Below the pieces are notes generated by a model. It was not told the DNA's origin. It saw only the letters and a program-made list of their open reading frames with translations, and made no database searches. A DNA stretch of 43,186 nucleotides, from contig JAZUBT010000029.1 of assembly GCA_045638685.1 (NCBI GenBank), positions 1 to 43,186 on the forward strand, written 5' to 3'. Shown in pieces: positions 6,925 through 15,099 of this stretch. The stretch is from SIG673 sp045638685 (lineage in GTDB: Bacteria > Bacillota > Clostridia > Oscillospirales > CAG-272). Every line of letters begins with the position of its first letter. The first letter of the stretch is position 1. Position numbers and translations under genes: made by a program.

Positions 6925-7623
6925 TTACCGAGTTCTCGCGGTCCTCGGCGCTAAAAATTTCTCTCTGAACTCTCTTACGTCCTCCTCGCAGACACAGATG
7001 CTCGAAACGGTAATGTTTTTAAAGGTAACTCCGTGTAACGCGGGGCAGGGGGCGCCGCAAAGCTGCTTGTTAAGACGGATTTCAACCTCGGTTATTAAAA
7101 ATTCGGTATCAAAAATCGGCTGAATCGCCTCGTTAAATATGTCCAGCAGTATTTTTGACGCCATATCGCGAAATCCGGCGGTTATAACGCTTGACGTTTC
7201 GGTAAGATTTAGGTTTCCGAACTCTCTTTCAAACGAGTCATAAAACGCCTCGTTGTCGGTTATTTCCGCCTTGAAAAAACCGTTTGCGCCTACCTTTATG
7301 CAGACGTCCCCGAAATTTTTGTAATGTATCGGAAGGTTTCCTATCCCCCACGACATATCGTTGAGAGGACGGCGATTTACGTACAAAACGCTTATCATTT
7401 TACCAACGTGCTCGGAGCCTATCAGTTTTTTTATGTTTTTCTTAACGCAAGGCTTAAACTTTTTTATTAAACAGCCGTCTATGTAAATGTCCGCGTAGTA
7501 GTTGTCGGGAACCGTTAAATAATGTTTATCCGTAAGCTCGCACGGCTCTGTTTTTTCCATCATTCGGCCGGTGTTAAGGTCTCTTGCGTCAAGAGTGATG
7601 AGTTCAATATTTTTCTTTGCCAT
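6925..7623 (-). CDS. Divergent SPFH-like domain protein
   Basis: A 232-residue protein. The central text (LYVNRRPLNDMSWGIGNLPIHYKNFGDVCIKVGANGFFKAEITDNEAFYDSF) resembles bacterial SPFH/virion-core-like proteins, in which a short strand is followed by VRxxGxYxxxIxDPxxF and then helices with a partner-binding surface. The following segment (ASKILLDIFNEAIQPIFDTEFLITEVEIRLNKQL) matches the helical part of that fold. No signal peptide or membrane segment is evident. The start at MAKKNIELI is chosen because GGAG lies 8 bases before it; an ATG at 7653 has no such site. It lies 81 bases behind dut on the same strand and may share its transcript. The SPFH assignment is tentative and rests on pattern only. 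Confidence 0.55.
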   Translation of the reverse strand: MAKKNIELITLDARDLNTGRMMEKTEPCELTDKHYLTVPDNYYADIYIDGCLIKKFKPCVKKNIKKLIGSEHVGKMISVLYVNRRPLNDMSWGIGNLPIHYKNFGDVCIKVGANGFFKAEITDNEAFYDSFEREFGNLNLTETSSVITAGFRDMASKILLDIFNEAIQPIFDTEFLITEVEIRLNKQLCGAPCPALHGVTFKNITVSSICVCEEDVREFREKFLAPRTARTR

Positions 7624-7704
7624 AGTATTATCTCCGCGCCGACTTAGCGGCATAACTGATTTGGTTGCTTAGTCTCTTGCTGTTCAAAAACGCAGGGGGG
7701 CATT

Positions 7705-8139
7705 TTATTTTGTTCCGGTTGAACCGAATCCTCCCTCACCGCGAGCCGTGTCCGAAAGCTCGGCAGCCTCGCTATACTCCGCTTTGATAAACGGCGCAAT
7801 AACCATCTGAGCTATTCTTTCTCCGGCAGAAACGGTCTGGGTTTCGCTTCCGTGGTTGTAAAGCGCTACCATAATCTCTCCGCGATAGTCGCTATCAATA
7901 ACCCCTACCTTGTTAGCGGGAGCGAGTCCCTTTTTGGAGGCAAGTCCGCTTCTGGCGTATATGAGTCCGACAAGTCCCTCGGGAATTTCAACTGCAATAC
8001 CGGTATGTATAAGCTTTGTTTCGCCGGGAGCAATTTTAACGTCTCCGTCGCAGGCATAGAGATCTGCGCCGGCAGAATACTCCGAGCCGTATTTCGGGGC
8101 GAGTGCATTTTCTGTTAATTTCTTAAAATTTACTTTCAT
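7705..8139 (-). CDS. dut: dUTP diphosphatase
   Basis: Hydrolyses dUTP to dUMP and pyrophosphate, keeping uracil out of DNA and supplying dUMP for thymidylate synthesis. At 144 residues it has the normal length of the trimeric enzyme. All five motifs are visible: SAGADLYA (I), YARSGLASKKGL (II), NKVGVIDSDYRGEIMVALYNHG with the substrate-contacting aspartate (III), GERIAQMVI (IV) and the C-terminal RGEGGFGSTG arm that closes over the phosphates (V). GGAA is about 10 bases upstream of the ATG. It lies behind guaB on the same strand, both serving nucleotide supply, with a GC-rich hairpin (8281-8311) between them. Confidence 0.95.
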   Translation of the reverse strand: MKVNFKKLTENALAPKYGSEYSAGADLYACDGDVKIAPGETKLIHTGIAVEIPEGLVGLIYARSGLASKKGLAPANKVGVIDSDYRGEIMVALYNHGSETQTVSAGERIAQMVIAPFIKAEYSEAAELSDTARGEGGFGSTGTK

Positions 8140-8280
8140 ATTATTTCCATTCCGTTACCGAACGGCAACTATGCAAAATTTCAAAATGATTTTCCGTGTA
8201 AAAAACGGAAGGGTAGCATTTTAAGTGTGATACATGTGCTGAAAAATCAAGAAAATTTTTAAAACGGTCGGGTTTAAGAA

Positions 8281-8311
8281 GCCCCGCCGCCGCGTAAAGC
8301 GGCAGAGGGGC
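8281..8311 (-). terminator. GC-rich terminator behind guaB
   Basis: GCCCC and GCCGC arms pair with GCGGC and GGGGC around a 5-base loop. On the minus strand the stem is followed by TTCTTAAA, a weak U tract. It begins 14 bases after the guaB stop. Confidence 0.55.
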
Positions 8312-8324
8312 GTTTCTTAATTAG

Positions 8325-9830
8325 TTAAGATATGGTGTTGTTCGTGGTTTTAAGCATAACGTCGTGGTAACCGCCCTCGACTATACTCGTTGCTGAAACG
8401 AGGGTTATCTTGGCGTTCTTCTGGAGCTCGGGTATAGTGGTTACTCCACAGTTACACATAGTGGATTTTACCTTGTAAAGGCTCTTGTTTACGTTGTCCT
8501 TAAGGGGACCTGCGTAGGTAACGTAAGAGTCAACGCCCTCCTCAAAGGAAAGCTTGGATTTTCCGCCGAGGTCGTAACGCTGCCAGTTTCTTGCCCTGTT
8601 AGAGCCTTCGCCCCAGTACTCTTTTACGTAGGTTCCGTTTACGTTGAGCTTCGGCGTCGGGCTTTCGTCAAAGCGAGCGAAATATCTTCCGAGCATAAGG
8701 AAGTCTGCACCCATCGCGAGAGCGAGAGTCATATGGTAGTCGTGAACGATACCTCCGTCAGAGCATATCGGAATATAAATTCCGGTCTTTTCAAAGTATT
8801 CGTCTCTTGCTGCGGCAACCTCTATAAGAGCCGTTGCCTGTCCGCGGCCTATACCCTTCTGCTCACGGGTGATACAGATGGATCCTCCGCCGATACCGAC
8901 CTTGATAAAGTCTGCTCCTGCCTCGGCAAGGAAAAGGAAGCCGTCGCGGTCAACGACGTTACCGGCTCCAACCTTAACGGTGTCTCCGTATTTTGCGCGG
9001 ATAAAGTCAAGAGTCTTTTTCTGCCATATCGAGTAACCCTCGGAGGAGTCTATACAAAGAACGTCAGCTCCCGCTTCAACGAGCGCGGGTACTCTCTTTT
9101 CGTAGTCAAGCGTGTTAATTCCGGCTCCAACCATAAAGCGGTTGTGTGAATCAAGAAGCTCAAGCGGCTGTTCCTCGTGCTGAGCGTAGTCTTTTCTGAA
9201 AACGAGATAAAGAAGATTGTCGTTTTTGTCAACTATCGGAAGGGTGTTGAGCTTATGATCCCAAATGATGTCGTGAGCCTCTGCGAGCGTGATATTTTCA
9301 CGGGAAACGACCAGCTTATCTCTGGGAGTCATAAATGAGGAAACAGGGGTATCCTCGGGCATACGGGTAACACGGTAGTCGCGGCTGGTAACTATACCGA
9401 CAAGCTTTCCGTTTGCGCTTCCGTCTGCCGTTATAGCGATGGTGGAATGTCCACTCTGCTCTTTAAGACTGAGAACGTCTCTAAGAGTGCTTTCCGGAGG
9501 AAGGTTGGAGTCGCTTACTACGAATCCCGCCTTGTATCCCTTTACCTTAGCGACCATTGCCGCCTCGTTTTCGATGGACTGAGATCCGTAAATAAAGGAG
9601 AGACCTCCTTCCTTTGCGAGAGCTATCGCCATTCCGGAGTCGGAAACCGACTGCATAATAGCGGATACCATAGGTATATTGAGGTTAATAGCCGACTTTT
9701 CGCCCTTCTTAAACTTGACGAGCGGCGTTTTGAGTGTTACGTTTGCGGGAATACAGGTTTCCGAGGTGTAGCCCGGAACGAGCAGATATTCACTGAAAGT
9801 ATGCGATGCTTCTGGATAAAAATAAGCCAT
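8325..9830 (-). CDS. guaB: IMP dehydrogenase
   Basis: Oxidises IMP to XMP with NAD, the committed step to guanine nucleotides. The 501-residue protein has the normal layout: an N-terminal barrel part, a CBS pair at about residues 95-215 (STLRDVLSLKEQSGHSTIAI; NITLAEAHDIIWDHKLNTLPIVD), then the rest of the barrel. Seen motifs are GADVLCIDSSEG, KVGAGNVVD, GADFIKVGIGGGSICITREQ with catalytic Cys319, and ICSDGGIVHDYH. The flap and C-terminal parts (YWGEGSNRARNWQRYDLGG, FEEGVDSYVTYAGPLKD) match the longer clostridial form of about 500 residues. The start MAYFYPEASH follows GGAGGG by 7 bases; the 15 codons further upstream lack a site. A perfect promoter lies at 9964-9992. Confidence 0.95.
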   Translation of the reverse strand: MAYFYPEASHTFSEYLLVPGYTSETCIPANVTLKTPLVKFKKGEKSAINLNIPMVSAIMQSVSDSGMAIALAKEGGLSFIYGSQSIENEAAMVAKVKGYKAGFVVSDSNLPPESTLRDVLSLKEQSGHSTIAITADGSANGKLVGIVTSRDYRVTRMPEDTPVSSFMTPRDKLVVSRENITLAEAHDIIWDHKLNTLPIVDKNDNLLYLVFRKDYAQHEEQPLELLDSHNRFMVGAGINTLDYEKRVPALVEAGADVLCIDSSEGYSIWQKKTLDFIRAKYGDTVKVGAGNVVDRDGFLFLAEAGADFIKVGIGGGSICITREQKGIGRGQATALIEVAAARDEYFEKTGIYIPICSDGGIVHDYHMTLALAMGADFLMLGRYFARFDESPTPKLNVNGTYVKEYWGEGSNRARNWQRYDLGGKSKLSFEEGVDSYVTYAGPLKDNVNKSLYKVKSTMCNCGVTTIPELQKNAKITLVSATSIVEGGYHDVMLKTTNNTIS

Positions 9831-9963
9831 TTTGTTTCCCTCCGTGTCATTTATACATATTTTATTATTTACCATTTAGCTTTGCCGACGCAAGCGGTTT
9901 TAATCACTGCTTCTCGGCGTTTGTAAATCAAAGCGGCCTCTTTAATAAAAAGTGCTTTTTGCT

Positions 9964-9992
9964 ATTATATCACAAATAAATATTTTTGTCAA
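9964..9992 (-). promoter_or_regulatory. Perfect sigma-A promoter of guaB
   Basis: TTGACA, 17 bases, TATAAT on the minus strand. It gives a leader of about 125 bases before the guaB start. I see no match to the conserved core of the guanine riboswitch in that leader. The rest of the 354-base gap up to 10184 holds only the htrA-side terminator. Confidence 0.85.
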
Positions 9993-10089
9993 GAATAGCT
10001 TTTAAATAAATGAAAATTTGTCATTTTAAATAAAACACAAGGGTAAAATCAAGGCTTTTTTGAATGCGCCGAGACAAATAAAATGCAAA

Positions 10090-10123
10090 AAACGGATACC
10101 CTTACAAATAAAGGTATCCGTTT
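10090..10123 (-). terminator. Terminator behind the HtrA-type protease gene
   Basis: AAACGGATACC and GGTATCCGTTT form an 11-bp perfect stem with a 12-base loop. On the minus strand it ends in six T. Confidence 0.8.
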
Positions 10124-10184
10124 CTTATATCTGCGAACGTCTGTATTGCGGTTTACCTCGGACTTAGAACCAAAGCCGCTATAA

Positions 10185-11795
10185 TCATTTTGCGTAAGGC
10201 TCGTCTTTCCAATTTCTTTCTTGAAGCACGCAGGGGAAGGTGAATCTTTGGCGTTTAATGGTATAAGAACCGTCGGGGTTCCGAATTGGCTCTCCTTCTA
10301 TTCTTTCAACGGTAACTTCTACCGTGTCTCCCGGCTTGAATTTCATAAGCCACTGCGAAAACTCGTCTCTGTCGTTAAACTCAACCCTGTTACAGGATAT
10401 TATTCTGTCGCCCTTTTCGATATCAGTGTTGTATATTGAACCGATAATATAAATGCCGTATTTTGCCTCGTAAAGATAGCCTTCAAGCTCACCCGGATTA
10501 ATTCCGTCGCCGTTTTTAAAGTAATCCCACGTTGACTGGTTTACCTGAACGAGGGTAAAGCCGATTGCCGGTCTGCCGGTAACATATCCCAGCTCAGGAT
10601 TAAGGAGTTCAGATATTACGTTTAAAGCGCGGGAGGCGGGTATGGCGTAACCGATACCGTCAACGTTGGTTCCGCTTGCTTTTGAGTTGATTATTCCGAG
10701 CAGATTTCCCGCTGCGTCATAAAGTCCGCCGCCCGAGTTTCCGGGGTTGACCGAGGTGTCAAGCTGGATAAAGTTACCCGCAACCTCTCCGAGGTCTCTG
10801 TTCGGGTGTCCTATTTTACCGAATGATACAGAAAAACCAAGTCCGAGCGGGTTTCCGCAGACCGCGATGCTCTGTCCGGATTTTGCGTTATCCGAGTTCG
10901 CCCACGTTGCAGGGGTGAGCTTTTTGGTTGTATTGATTTTAACAACGGCAAGGTCGGTGATTTTATCAAGGTGAAGCACCGAAAGCGAGCACACGGTACC
11001 GTCGGAGAGCACCGCTTTAAGCGTTGTTTCGTTTCCGTAAACAACATGGTAGTTGGTAACGGCAAGACCGTCCTCGGATATTATGACTCCACTTCCCGAG
11101 CCAGTTCTTTGGTTGTTCGTATCGTAAATATGAATATCTATCGAGCACTGCATTATCTTTTCGGCAAGAGCTATCGTATCCTCCTCGTAGCCACCCGAAA
11201 TCATATCAACCTCAACTTTGTTAACCCTAACTCCGGACGCCTGTACCATAAGCGTTCGGAAGAAATCCGAGTCTCCGAGGAGCGCGGTGTTACACACCCA
11301 GTAGAAGCAGGCGAACGCGCCGGAAAAGGCAACTGCCATTGTAAGCAGCAGAACACCCACCGTTTTCCATATCTTTTTGAGCGCCTTGGAATCCTTTTTC
11401 GGCGGTTTTATCTTTTCAGGAGTATCCGTCCCGAAAAGATAGCTGTTAAGCAGCTCGGCAGCATTCGGCTCGGACTTTGACTGTCTGTAAAAGTCGCCGT
11501 TAAACGCACCCATGCCACCGTTTGCGCCGTTGGCATCAACCAAGTTATTACCGCCAACAAGCGATTGATTATTAACATTACCGCCGTGCTCTGTATTACC
11601 GCTATCAAGCGATTGGTTATTAACGTTATCTCCGGACTCTGCGTTATCGCTATCCGTCGGAGCGCCGTGGGAAGCGTTAATGTCCGTTTTTCCTTCATCG
11701 GGCGTGTCTTTGGGAATGGAGACTTCCGCTAACGTTTTTTCGTTATCCGCCGGTGAGAGGTTTTCGTTATTAAAATCATTGTTACCGTTATTCAA
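10185..11795 (-). CDS. HtrA/DegP-type membrane-anchored serine protease with PDZ domain
   Basis: A 536-residue S1C protease for quality control of misfolded proteins outside the membrane. Residues 1-145 are a polar, Asn/Gly/Asp-rich cytoplasmic stretch with an internal duplication (DNVNNQSL, GNVNNQSL). Residues 146-172 are one transmembrane helix (VGVLLLTMAVAFSGAFACFYW). The protease domain carries the full triad: His250 in VTNYHVV, Asp281 in ITDLAVVKI and Ser354 in NPGNSGGGLYD. One PDZ domain follows (about residues 405-515: GRPAIGFTL, GIYIIGSIYNTDIEKGDRIIS, FKPGDTVEVTVER). The start is TTG, preceded by AAAGGAA. It reads away from pfkA. A -10 like TATAAT lies at 11836-11841 but its -35 is weak. 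Confidence 0.92.
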   Translation of the reverse strand: MNNGNNDFNNENLSPADNEKTLAEVSIPKDTPDEGKTDINASHGAPTDSDNAESGDNVNNQSLDSGNTEHGGNVNNQSLVGGNNLVDANGANGGMGAFNGDFYRQSKSEPNAAELLNSYLFGTDTPEKIKPPKKDSKALKKIWKTVGVLLLTMAVAFSGAFACFYWVCNTALLGDSDFFRTLMVQASGVRVNKVEVDMISGGYEEDTIALAEKIMQCSIDIHIYDTNNQRTGSGSGVIISEDGLAVTNYHVVYGNETTLKAVLSDGTVCSLSVLHLDKITDLAVVKINTTKKLTPATWANSDNAKSGQSIAVCGNPLGLGFSVSFGKIGHPNRDLGEVAGNFIQLDTSVNPGNSGGGLYDAAGNLLGIINSKASGTNVDGIGYAIPASRALNVISELLNPELGYVTGRPAIGFTLVQVNQSTWDYFKNGDGINPGELEGYLYEAKYGIYIIGSIYNTDIEKGDRIISCNRVEFNDRDEFSQWLMKFKPGDTVEVTVERIEGEPIRNPDGSYTIKRQRFTFPCVLQERNWKDEPYAK

Positions 11796-11915
11796 GACTT
11801 TGTTCCTTTCGCGCTTTATTAACTAAATTACATATATTATACCTTTAATATGTGTCGACTTTGTGTTGGATTTACGAATATTTGTAAAAATTTCTAAAAT
11901 ATATTTGAAAACCTA

Positions 11916-11943
11916 TTGATTTTTTTAAAAATACCATTATAAT
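11916..11943 (+). promoter_or_regulatory. Promoter of pfkA
   Basis: TTGATT, 16 bases, TATAAT on the plus strand, followed by about 110 bases of AT-rich leader. The leader shows no recognised riboswitch. Confidence 0.6.
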
Positions 11944-12060
11944 ATTATTTTGAATGTAATAATTAATATTTTGCTTACGCATAATATCAAAAGCTTACCA
12001 AAAACGGCTTTTTAAATAAACACGCTAATTAAATGGCTAACATATAGAGAGGGCAAAGAA

Positions 12061-13131
12061 ATGGAATTTAAAAAAATAGGAGTTCTTACGTCGGGCGGAG
12101 ATGCCCCCGGAATGAATGCGGTCATCCGCGCGATTACGAGAGCGGCAAATGCCGCAGGCGTTGAAACCTACGGAATTTTTGAAGGATACCAAGGCCTTAT
12201 GGACGGAAATCTCACCCGTCTTTCGGGAAGCGACGTTTCCAACATCATAAGCAAGGGTGGAACTATGCTGAATACCGCGAGAGCCGTTGAATTCAAAGAG
12301 CCGTCCGGAATGGAAAAGGCGCTTAAAACCTGTAAAGAGCATGGTATAGACGGCATAATCGCCATAGGCGGAGACGGCACGTTCAGAGGAGCTACCGATC
12401 TTGCCGCTCACGGCATTCCCACCATAGGTCTTACAGGAACGATAGATAACGATATAACCGCAACCGACTACACCGTCGGCTTTGATACCGCGATGAACAC
12501 CGTTCTTGAATGTGTAGATAGGCTCCGCGACACCTGTGAATCTCACGCGCGCTGCTCTGTTGTCGAGGTTATGGGACGCGACGCGGGTTACATCGCCCTG
12601 CAGTCGGGTATAGCGGTAGGCGCTATCGGTATCGTCATAAAGGAGTTCCCCTTTGACGAGGAGGCTATGATCGAAAGGATAATCAAGTCCAAGTCGGAGG
12701 GCAGAAGAAGCTTTGTCGTCGTAGTAGCCGAGGGCGTTAAGGACGAGAGCGGAAAGCCGTACGGCGAGGGCCTTGCAAAGCGTATCGAAGCGCTGACCGA
12801 GGTTGAAAGCCGCTTCGTGCGACTTGCTCACATAATAAGAGGCGGCGCACCCACGCTTCGCGACAGACTTGCGGCATCGATGATGGGAAATGCGGCAGTA
12901 AAGCTTCTGCTTGAGGGAAAATCCAACCTCGTCGTCTGCGAGAGAAACGCGGAGATAGTTACCTACGAGATAAATTTCGCGCTTACGCTTGATAAGATGT
13001 ACAAGAACAAGTTAAAGCCCGGCGATCTCGATTGCTTTGCGGCGTCCGAAATTCACGAAATGGAAATACTCACCGAGGTTCGTAGAAAAGAAATGCTTGA
13101 TATGTATAACGCGGCTATGACGCTGATGTAA
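12061..13131 (+). CDS. pfkA: ATP-dependent 6-phosphofructokinase
   Basis: Phosphorylates fructose 6-phosphate to the 1,6-bisphosphate, the committed step of glycolysis. Visible motifs are TSGGDAPGMNAVIRA (residues 10-24), IAIGGDGTFRGA (101-111), GLTGTIDND with catalytic Asp129, and VVEVMGRDAGYIAL. The residues that separate donors are GGDG at 103-106 (glycine, not the aspartate of pyrophosphate enzymes) and Gly126 before TIDND (not lysine), so ATP is the likely donor. Thr125 replaces the usual proline of PGTIDND. At 356 residues it is about 35 longer than Escherichia coli PfkA; the extra is at the C-terminus. GAGAGGGC lies about 8 bases upstream. The scaffold/GGGtGRT pair follows on the same strand after 67 bases. 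Confidence 0.95.
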   Translation: MEFKKIGVLTSGGDAPGMNAVIRAITRAANAAGVETYGIFEGYQGLMDGNLTRLSGSDVSNIISKGGTMLNTARAVEFKEPSGMEKALKTCKEHGIDGIIAIGGDGTFRGATDLAAHGIPTIGLTGTIDNDITATDYTVGFDTAMNTVLECVDRLRDTCESHARCSVVEVMGRDAGYIALQSGIAVGAIGIVIKEFPFDEEAMIERIIKSKSEGRRSFVVVVAEGVKDESGKPYGEGLAKRIEALTEVESRFVRLAHIIRGGAPTLRDRLAASMMGNAAVKLLLEGKSNLVVCERNAEIVTYEINFALTLDKMYKNKLKPGDLDCFAASEIHEMEILTEVRRKEMLDMYNAAMTLM

Positions 13132-13198
13132 TACTTTATCATATATAATAATGTTAAAAAATGCGGTTTTCCGCAAATCAATAAAAGGAGTACAAAAT

Positions 13199-13915
13199 AT
13201 GAGCAAAGATTTTGAATGCGAATACGCAATGTCTTCGGACGTACAGCGTATGTGCAAGGTCGCAAAGGGCCCCGATCACGGTCCCGCACCCATTCCGGAA
13301 GAAGGAAAATGGGTACAGGCAAAGGAAATAAAAGATATTTCCGCTTATACACACGGTGTGGGCTGGTGTGCGCCCCAGCAGGGAGCTTGTAAGCTTTCCC
13401 TTAACGTTAAGGACGGTATCATTCAGGAGGCTCTCGTTGAGACCATAGGTTGTTCCGGTATGACTCACTCCGCGGCTATGGCTGCTGAGATTCTTCCCGG
13501 CAAGACTCTTCTTGAGGCTCTTAACACCGACCTCGTTTGCGATGCTATCAATACTGCTATGAGAGAGCTTTTCCTCCAGATAGTTTACGGACGTTCGCAG
13601 TCCGCATTCTCCGAGGGCGGTCTCGTTATCGGAGCAGGTATGGAGGACCTCGGTAAGGGCGAGCGTTGCATGGTTGGTACTATGTACGGAACCAAGGCAA
13701 AGGGCGTTCGTTACCTCGAAATGACCGAGGGCTACTGTACCAGAATGGCTCTTGACGAAAACGATCAGGTTATCGGCTACGAATTCGTTTCTCTCGGCAA
13801 AATGACCGACTTCATCAAGAAGGGCATGACGCCGAACGAGGCTTATGAGAAATCCACGGGTACGTACGGACGCTTTAACGAAGCTGTCAAGTACATCGAC
13901 CCCCGCAAGGAATAA
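13199..13915 (+). CDS. Iron-sulfur cluster assembly scaffold-like protein
   Basis: A 238-residue protein of the clostridial family annotated as iron-sulfur scaffold (IscU/NifU-related). The NifU-like part is LSLNVKDGIIQEALVETIGCSGMTHSAAMAAEILPGKTLLEAL (about residues 66-108), with Cys85 in the GCxG position and further cysteines at 7, 19, 57 and 64. The last three of these might hold a metal. It differs from housekeeping IscU by its long N-terminal extension and by its fixed partner gene. AAAAGGAG precedes the ATG at 13199 by 8 bases; a longer frame from 13151 lacks this. The GGGtGRT gene follows after 19 bases, so they are surely co-transcribed. The assignment to iron-sulfur biogenesis comes from family similarity; the exact client is unknown. 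Confidence 0.82.
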   Translation: MSKDFECEYAMSSDVQRMCKVAKGPDHGPAPIPEEGKWVQAKEIKDISAYTHGVGWCAPQQGACKLSLNVKDGIIQEALVETIGCSGMTHSAAMAAEILPGKTLLEALNTDLVCDAINTAMRELFLQIVYGRSQSAFSEGGLVIGAGMEDLGKGERCMVGTMYGTKAKGVRYLEMTEGYCTRMALDENDQVIGYEFVSLGKMTDFIKKGMTPNEAYEKSTGTYGRFNEAVKYIDPRKE

Positions 13916-13934
13916 TTAAAGGAGGAAATAAAAA

Positions 13935-14933
13935 ATGGCAAATTTTGAAGGTTACGAAAGACGTGAGGCGAAAATCCTCGCTGTTCTTAAAGAATACGGC
14001 ATTTCCTCCATCGACGAATGTAAGGAAATCTGCGATGCTAAAGGCATCGACCCCTATAAGATAGTTGAAGAAACTCAGCCTATCTGCTTTGAAAACGCAA
14101 AATGGGCGTACGTAGTAGGCGCCGCTATTGCAATTAAGAAGGGCTGCAAGAAGGCTTCCGAGGCAGCTGCCGCTATCGGTATCGGTCTCCAGGCGTTCTG
14201 TATCCCCGGCTCCGTTGCTGAAAACCGCAAGGTTGGTCTTGGCCACGGTAACCTCGGTGCTATGCTTCTTTCCGACGAGACGGAGTGCTTCTGCTTCCTC
14301 GCAGGACACGAGTCCTTCGCTGCTGCTGAGGGCGCTATCAAAATCGCTCTTAACGCTAACAAGGTAAGAGTTAAGCCCCTTCGCGTTATCCTTAACGGTC
14401 TCGGCAAGGACGCGGCTATGATTATTTCCAGAATCAACGGCTTCACCTACGTTCAGACTCAGTTTGATCATTATACCGAAGAGGTTAACATTGTAAAAGA
14501 AACCGCATACTCCTCCGGCGACAGAGCCAAGGTTAAGTGCTACGGCTCCGACAGCGTTTCGGAAGGTGTTGCAATAATGAGACACGAGAACGTTGGTGTT
14601 TCCATCACCGGTAACTCCACCAACCCCACACGTTTCCAGCATCCCGTTGCAGGTACCTACAAGAAGTGGTGTAACGAGAACGGCAGAAAGTACTTCTCCG
14701 TTGCTTCCGGAGGGGGTACGGGACGTACTCTCCACCCCGACAACATGGCGGCAGGCCCTGCTTCCTACGGTATGACCGACACTATGGGACGTATGCACTC
14801 CGACGCACAGTTCGCAGGCTCCTCCTCTGTTCCGGCTCACGTAGAAATGATGGGACTCATCGGCGCAGGTAACAACCCCATGGTTGGTATGACTGTTGCT
14901 GTTGCAGTTGCTATCGAAGAGGCAAGCAAGTAA
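13935..14933 (+). CDS. GGGtGRT family protein
   Basis: A 332-residue protein named after its conserved motif, here GGGTGRT at residues 259-265. Other conserved-looking stretches are GLGHGNLGAMLLSDETECFCFLAGHESFAAAEGAI, MRHENVGVSITGNSTNPTRFQHPVAGTYKK and GRMHSDAQFAGSSSVPAHVEMMG. No transmembrane segment is seen. Many Cys and His residues (ECFC, HGN, GHES, RFQHP) could bind a metal or cluster. The family is found beside the scaffold protein gene, as here (19-base gap, AAAGGAGG site), and has no established reaction. The strong ribosome binding sites and terminator at 14979-15018 suggest a two-gene, well-expressed unit. Family membership is clear; function is unknown. Confidence 0.85.
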   Translation: MANFEGYERREAKILAVLKEYGISSIDECKEICDAKGIDPYKIVEETQPICFENAKWAYVVGAAIAIKKGCKKASEAAAAIGIGLQAFCIPGSVAENRKVGLGHGNLGAMLLSDETECFCFLAGHESFAAAEGAIKIALNANKVRVKPLRVILNGLGKDAAMIISRINGFTYVQTQFDHYTEEVNIVKETAYSSGDRAKVKCYGSDSVSEGVAIMRHENVGVSITGNSTNPTRFQHPVAGTYKKWCNENGRKYFSVASGGGTGRTLHPDNMAAGPASYGMTDTMGRMHSDAQFAGSSSVPAHVEMMGLIGAGNNPMVGMTVAVAVAIEEASK

Positions 14934-14978
14934 GAGATACGCGCTTTCTTGAAAGAAAGCTGTGCAAAGAACTTTAGT

Positions 14979-15018
14979 AAAAAATATCGCCCCGCAGTTT
15001 TGTGGGACGATATTTTTT
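14979..15018 (+). terminator. Terminator of the scaffold/GGGtGRT unit
   Basis: AAAAAATATCG and CGATATTTTTT form the base of a hairpin with an inner CCCC/GTGGG stem, ending in six T. A separate palindrome GCTTTCTTGAAAGAAAGC lies just upstream at 14943-14960. Confidence 0.85.
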
Positions 15019-15099
15019 ATTTAGTTTGGAAATTTAACAAAATTGCTTTTTATAGTCCATTTGTACTTGAACTGCGATTAATTCTTTTGTTCAACATAA

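Noticed and set aside
9831..9957. Guanine riboswitch in the guaB leader
   Set aside because: The conserved purine-riboswitch core and P1-P3 layout were not seen in the 125-base leader.
12037..12831. Minus-strand 264-codon ORF
   Set aside because: It lies wholly against pfkA on the opposite strand and encodes no recognised protein, so it is an antisense shadow of the highly biased codon use.
13887..14840. Minus-strand 317-codon ORF
   Set aside because: Complementary shadow of the GGGtGRT gene.
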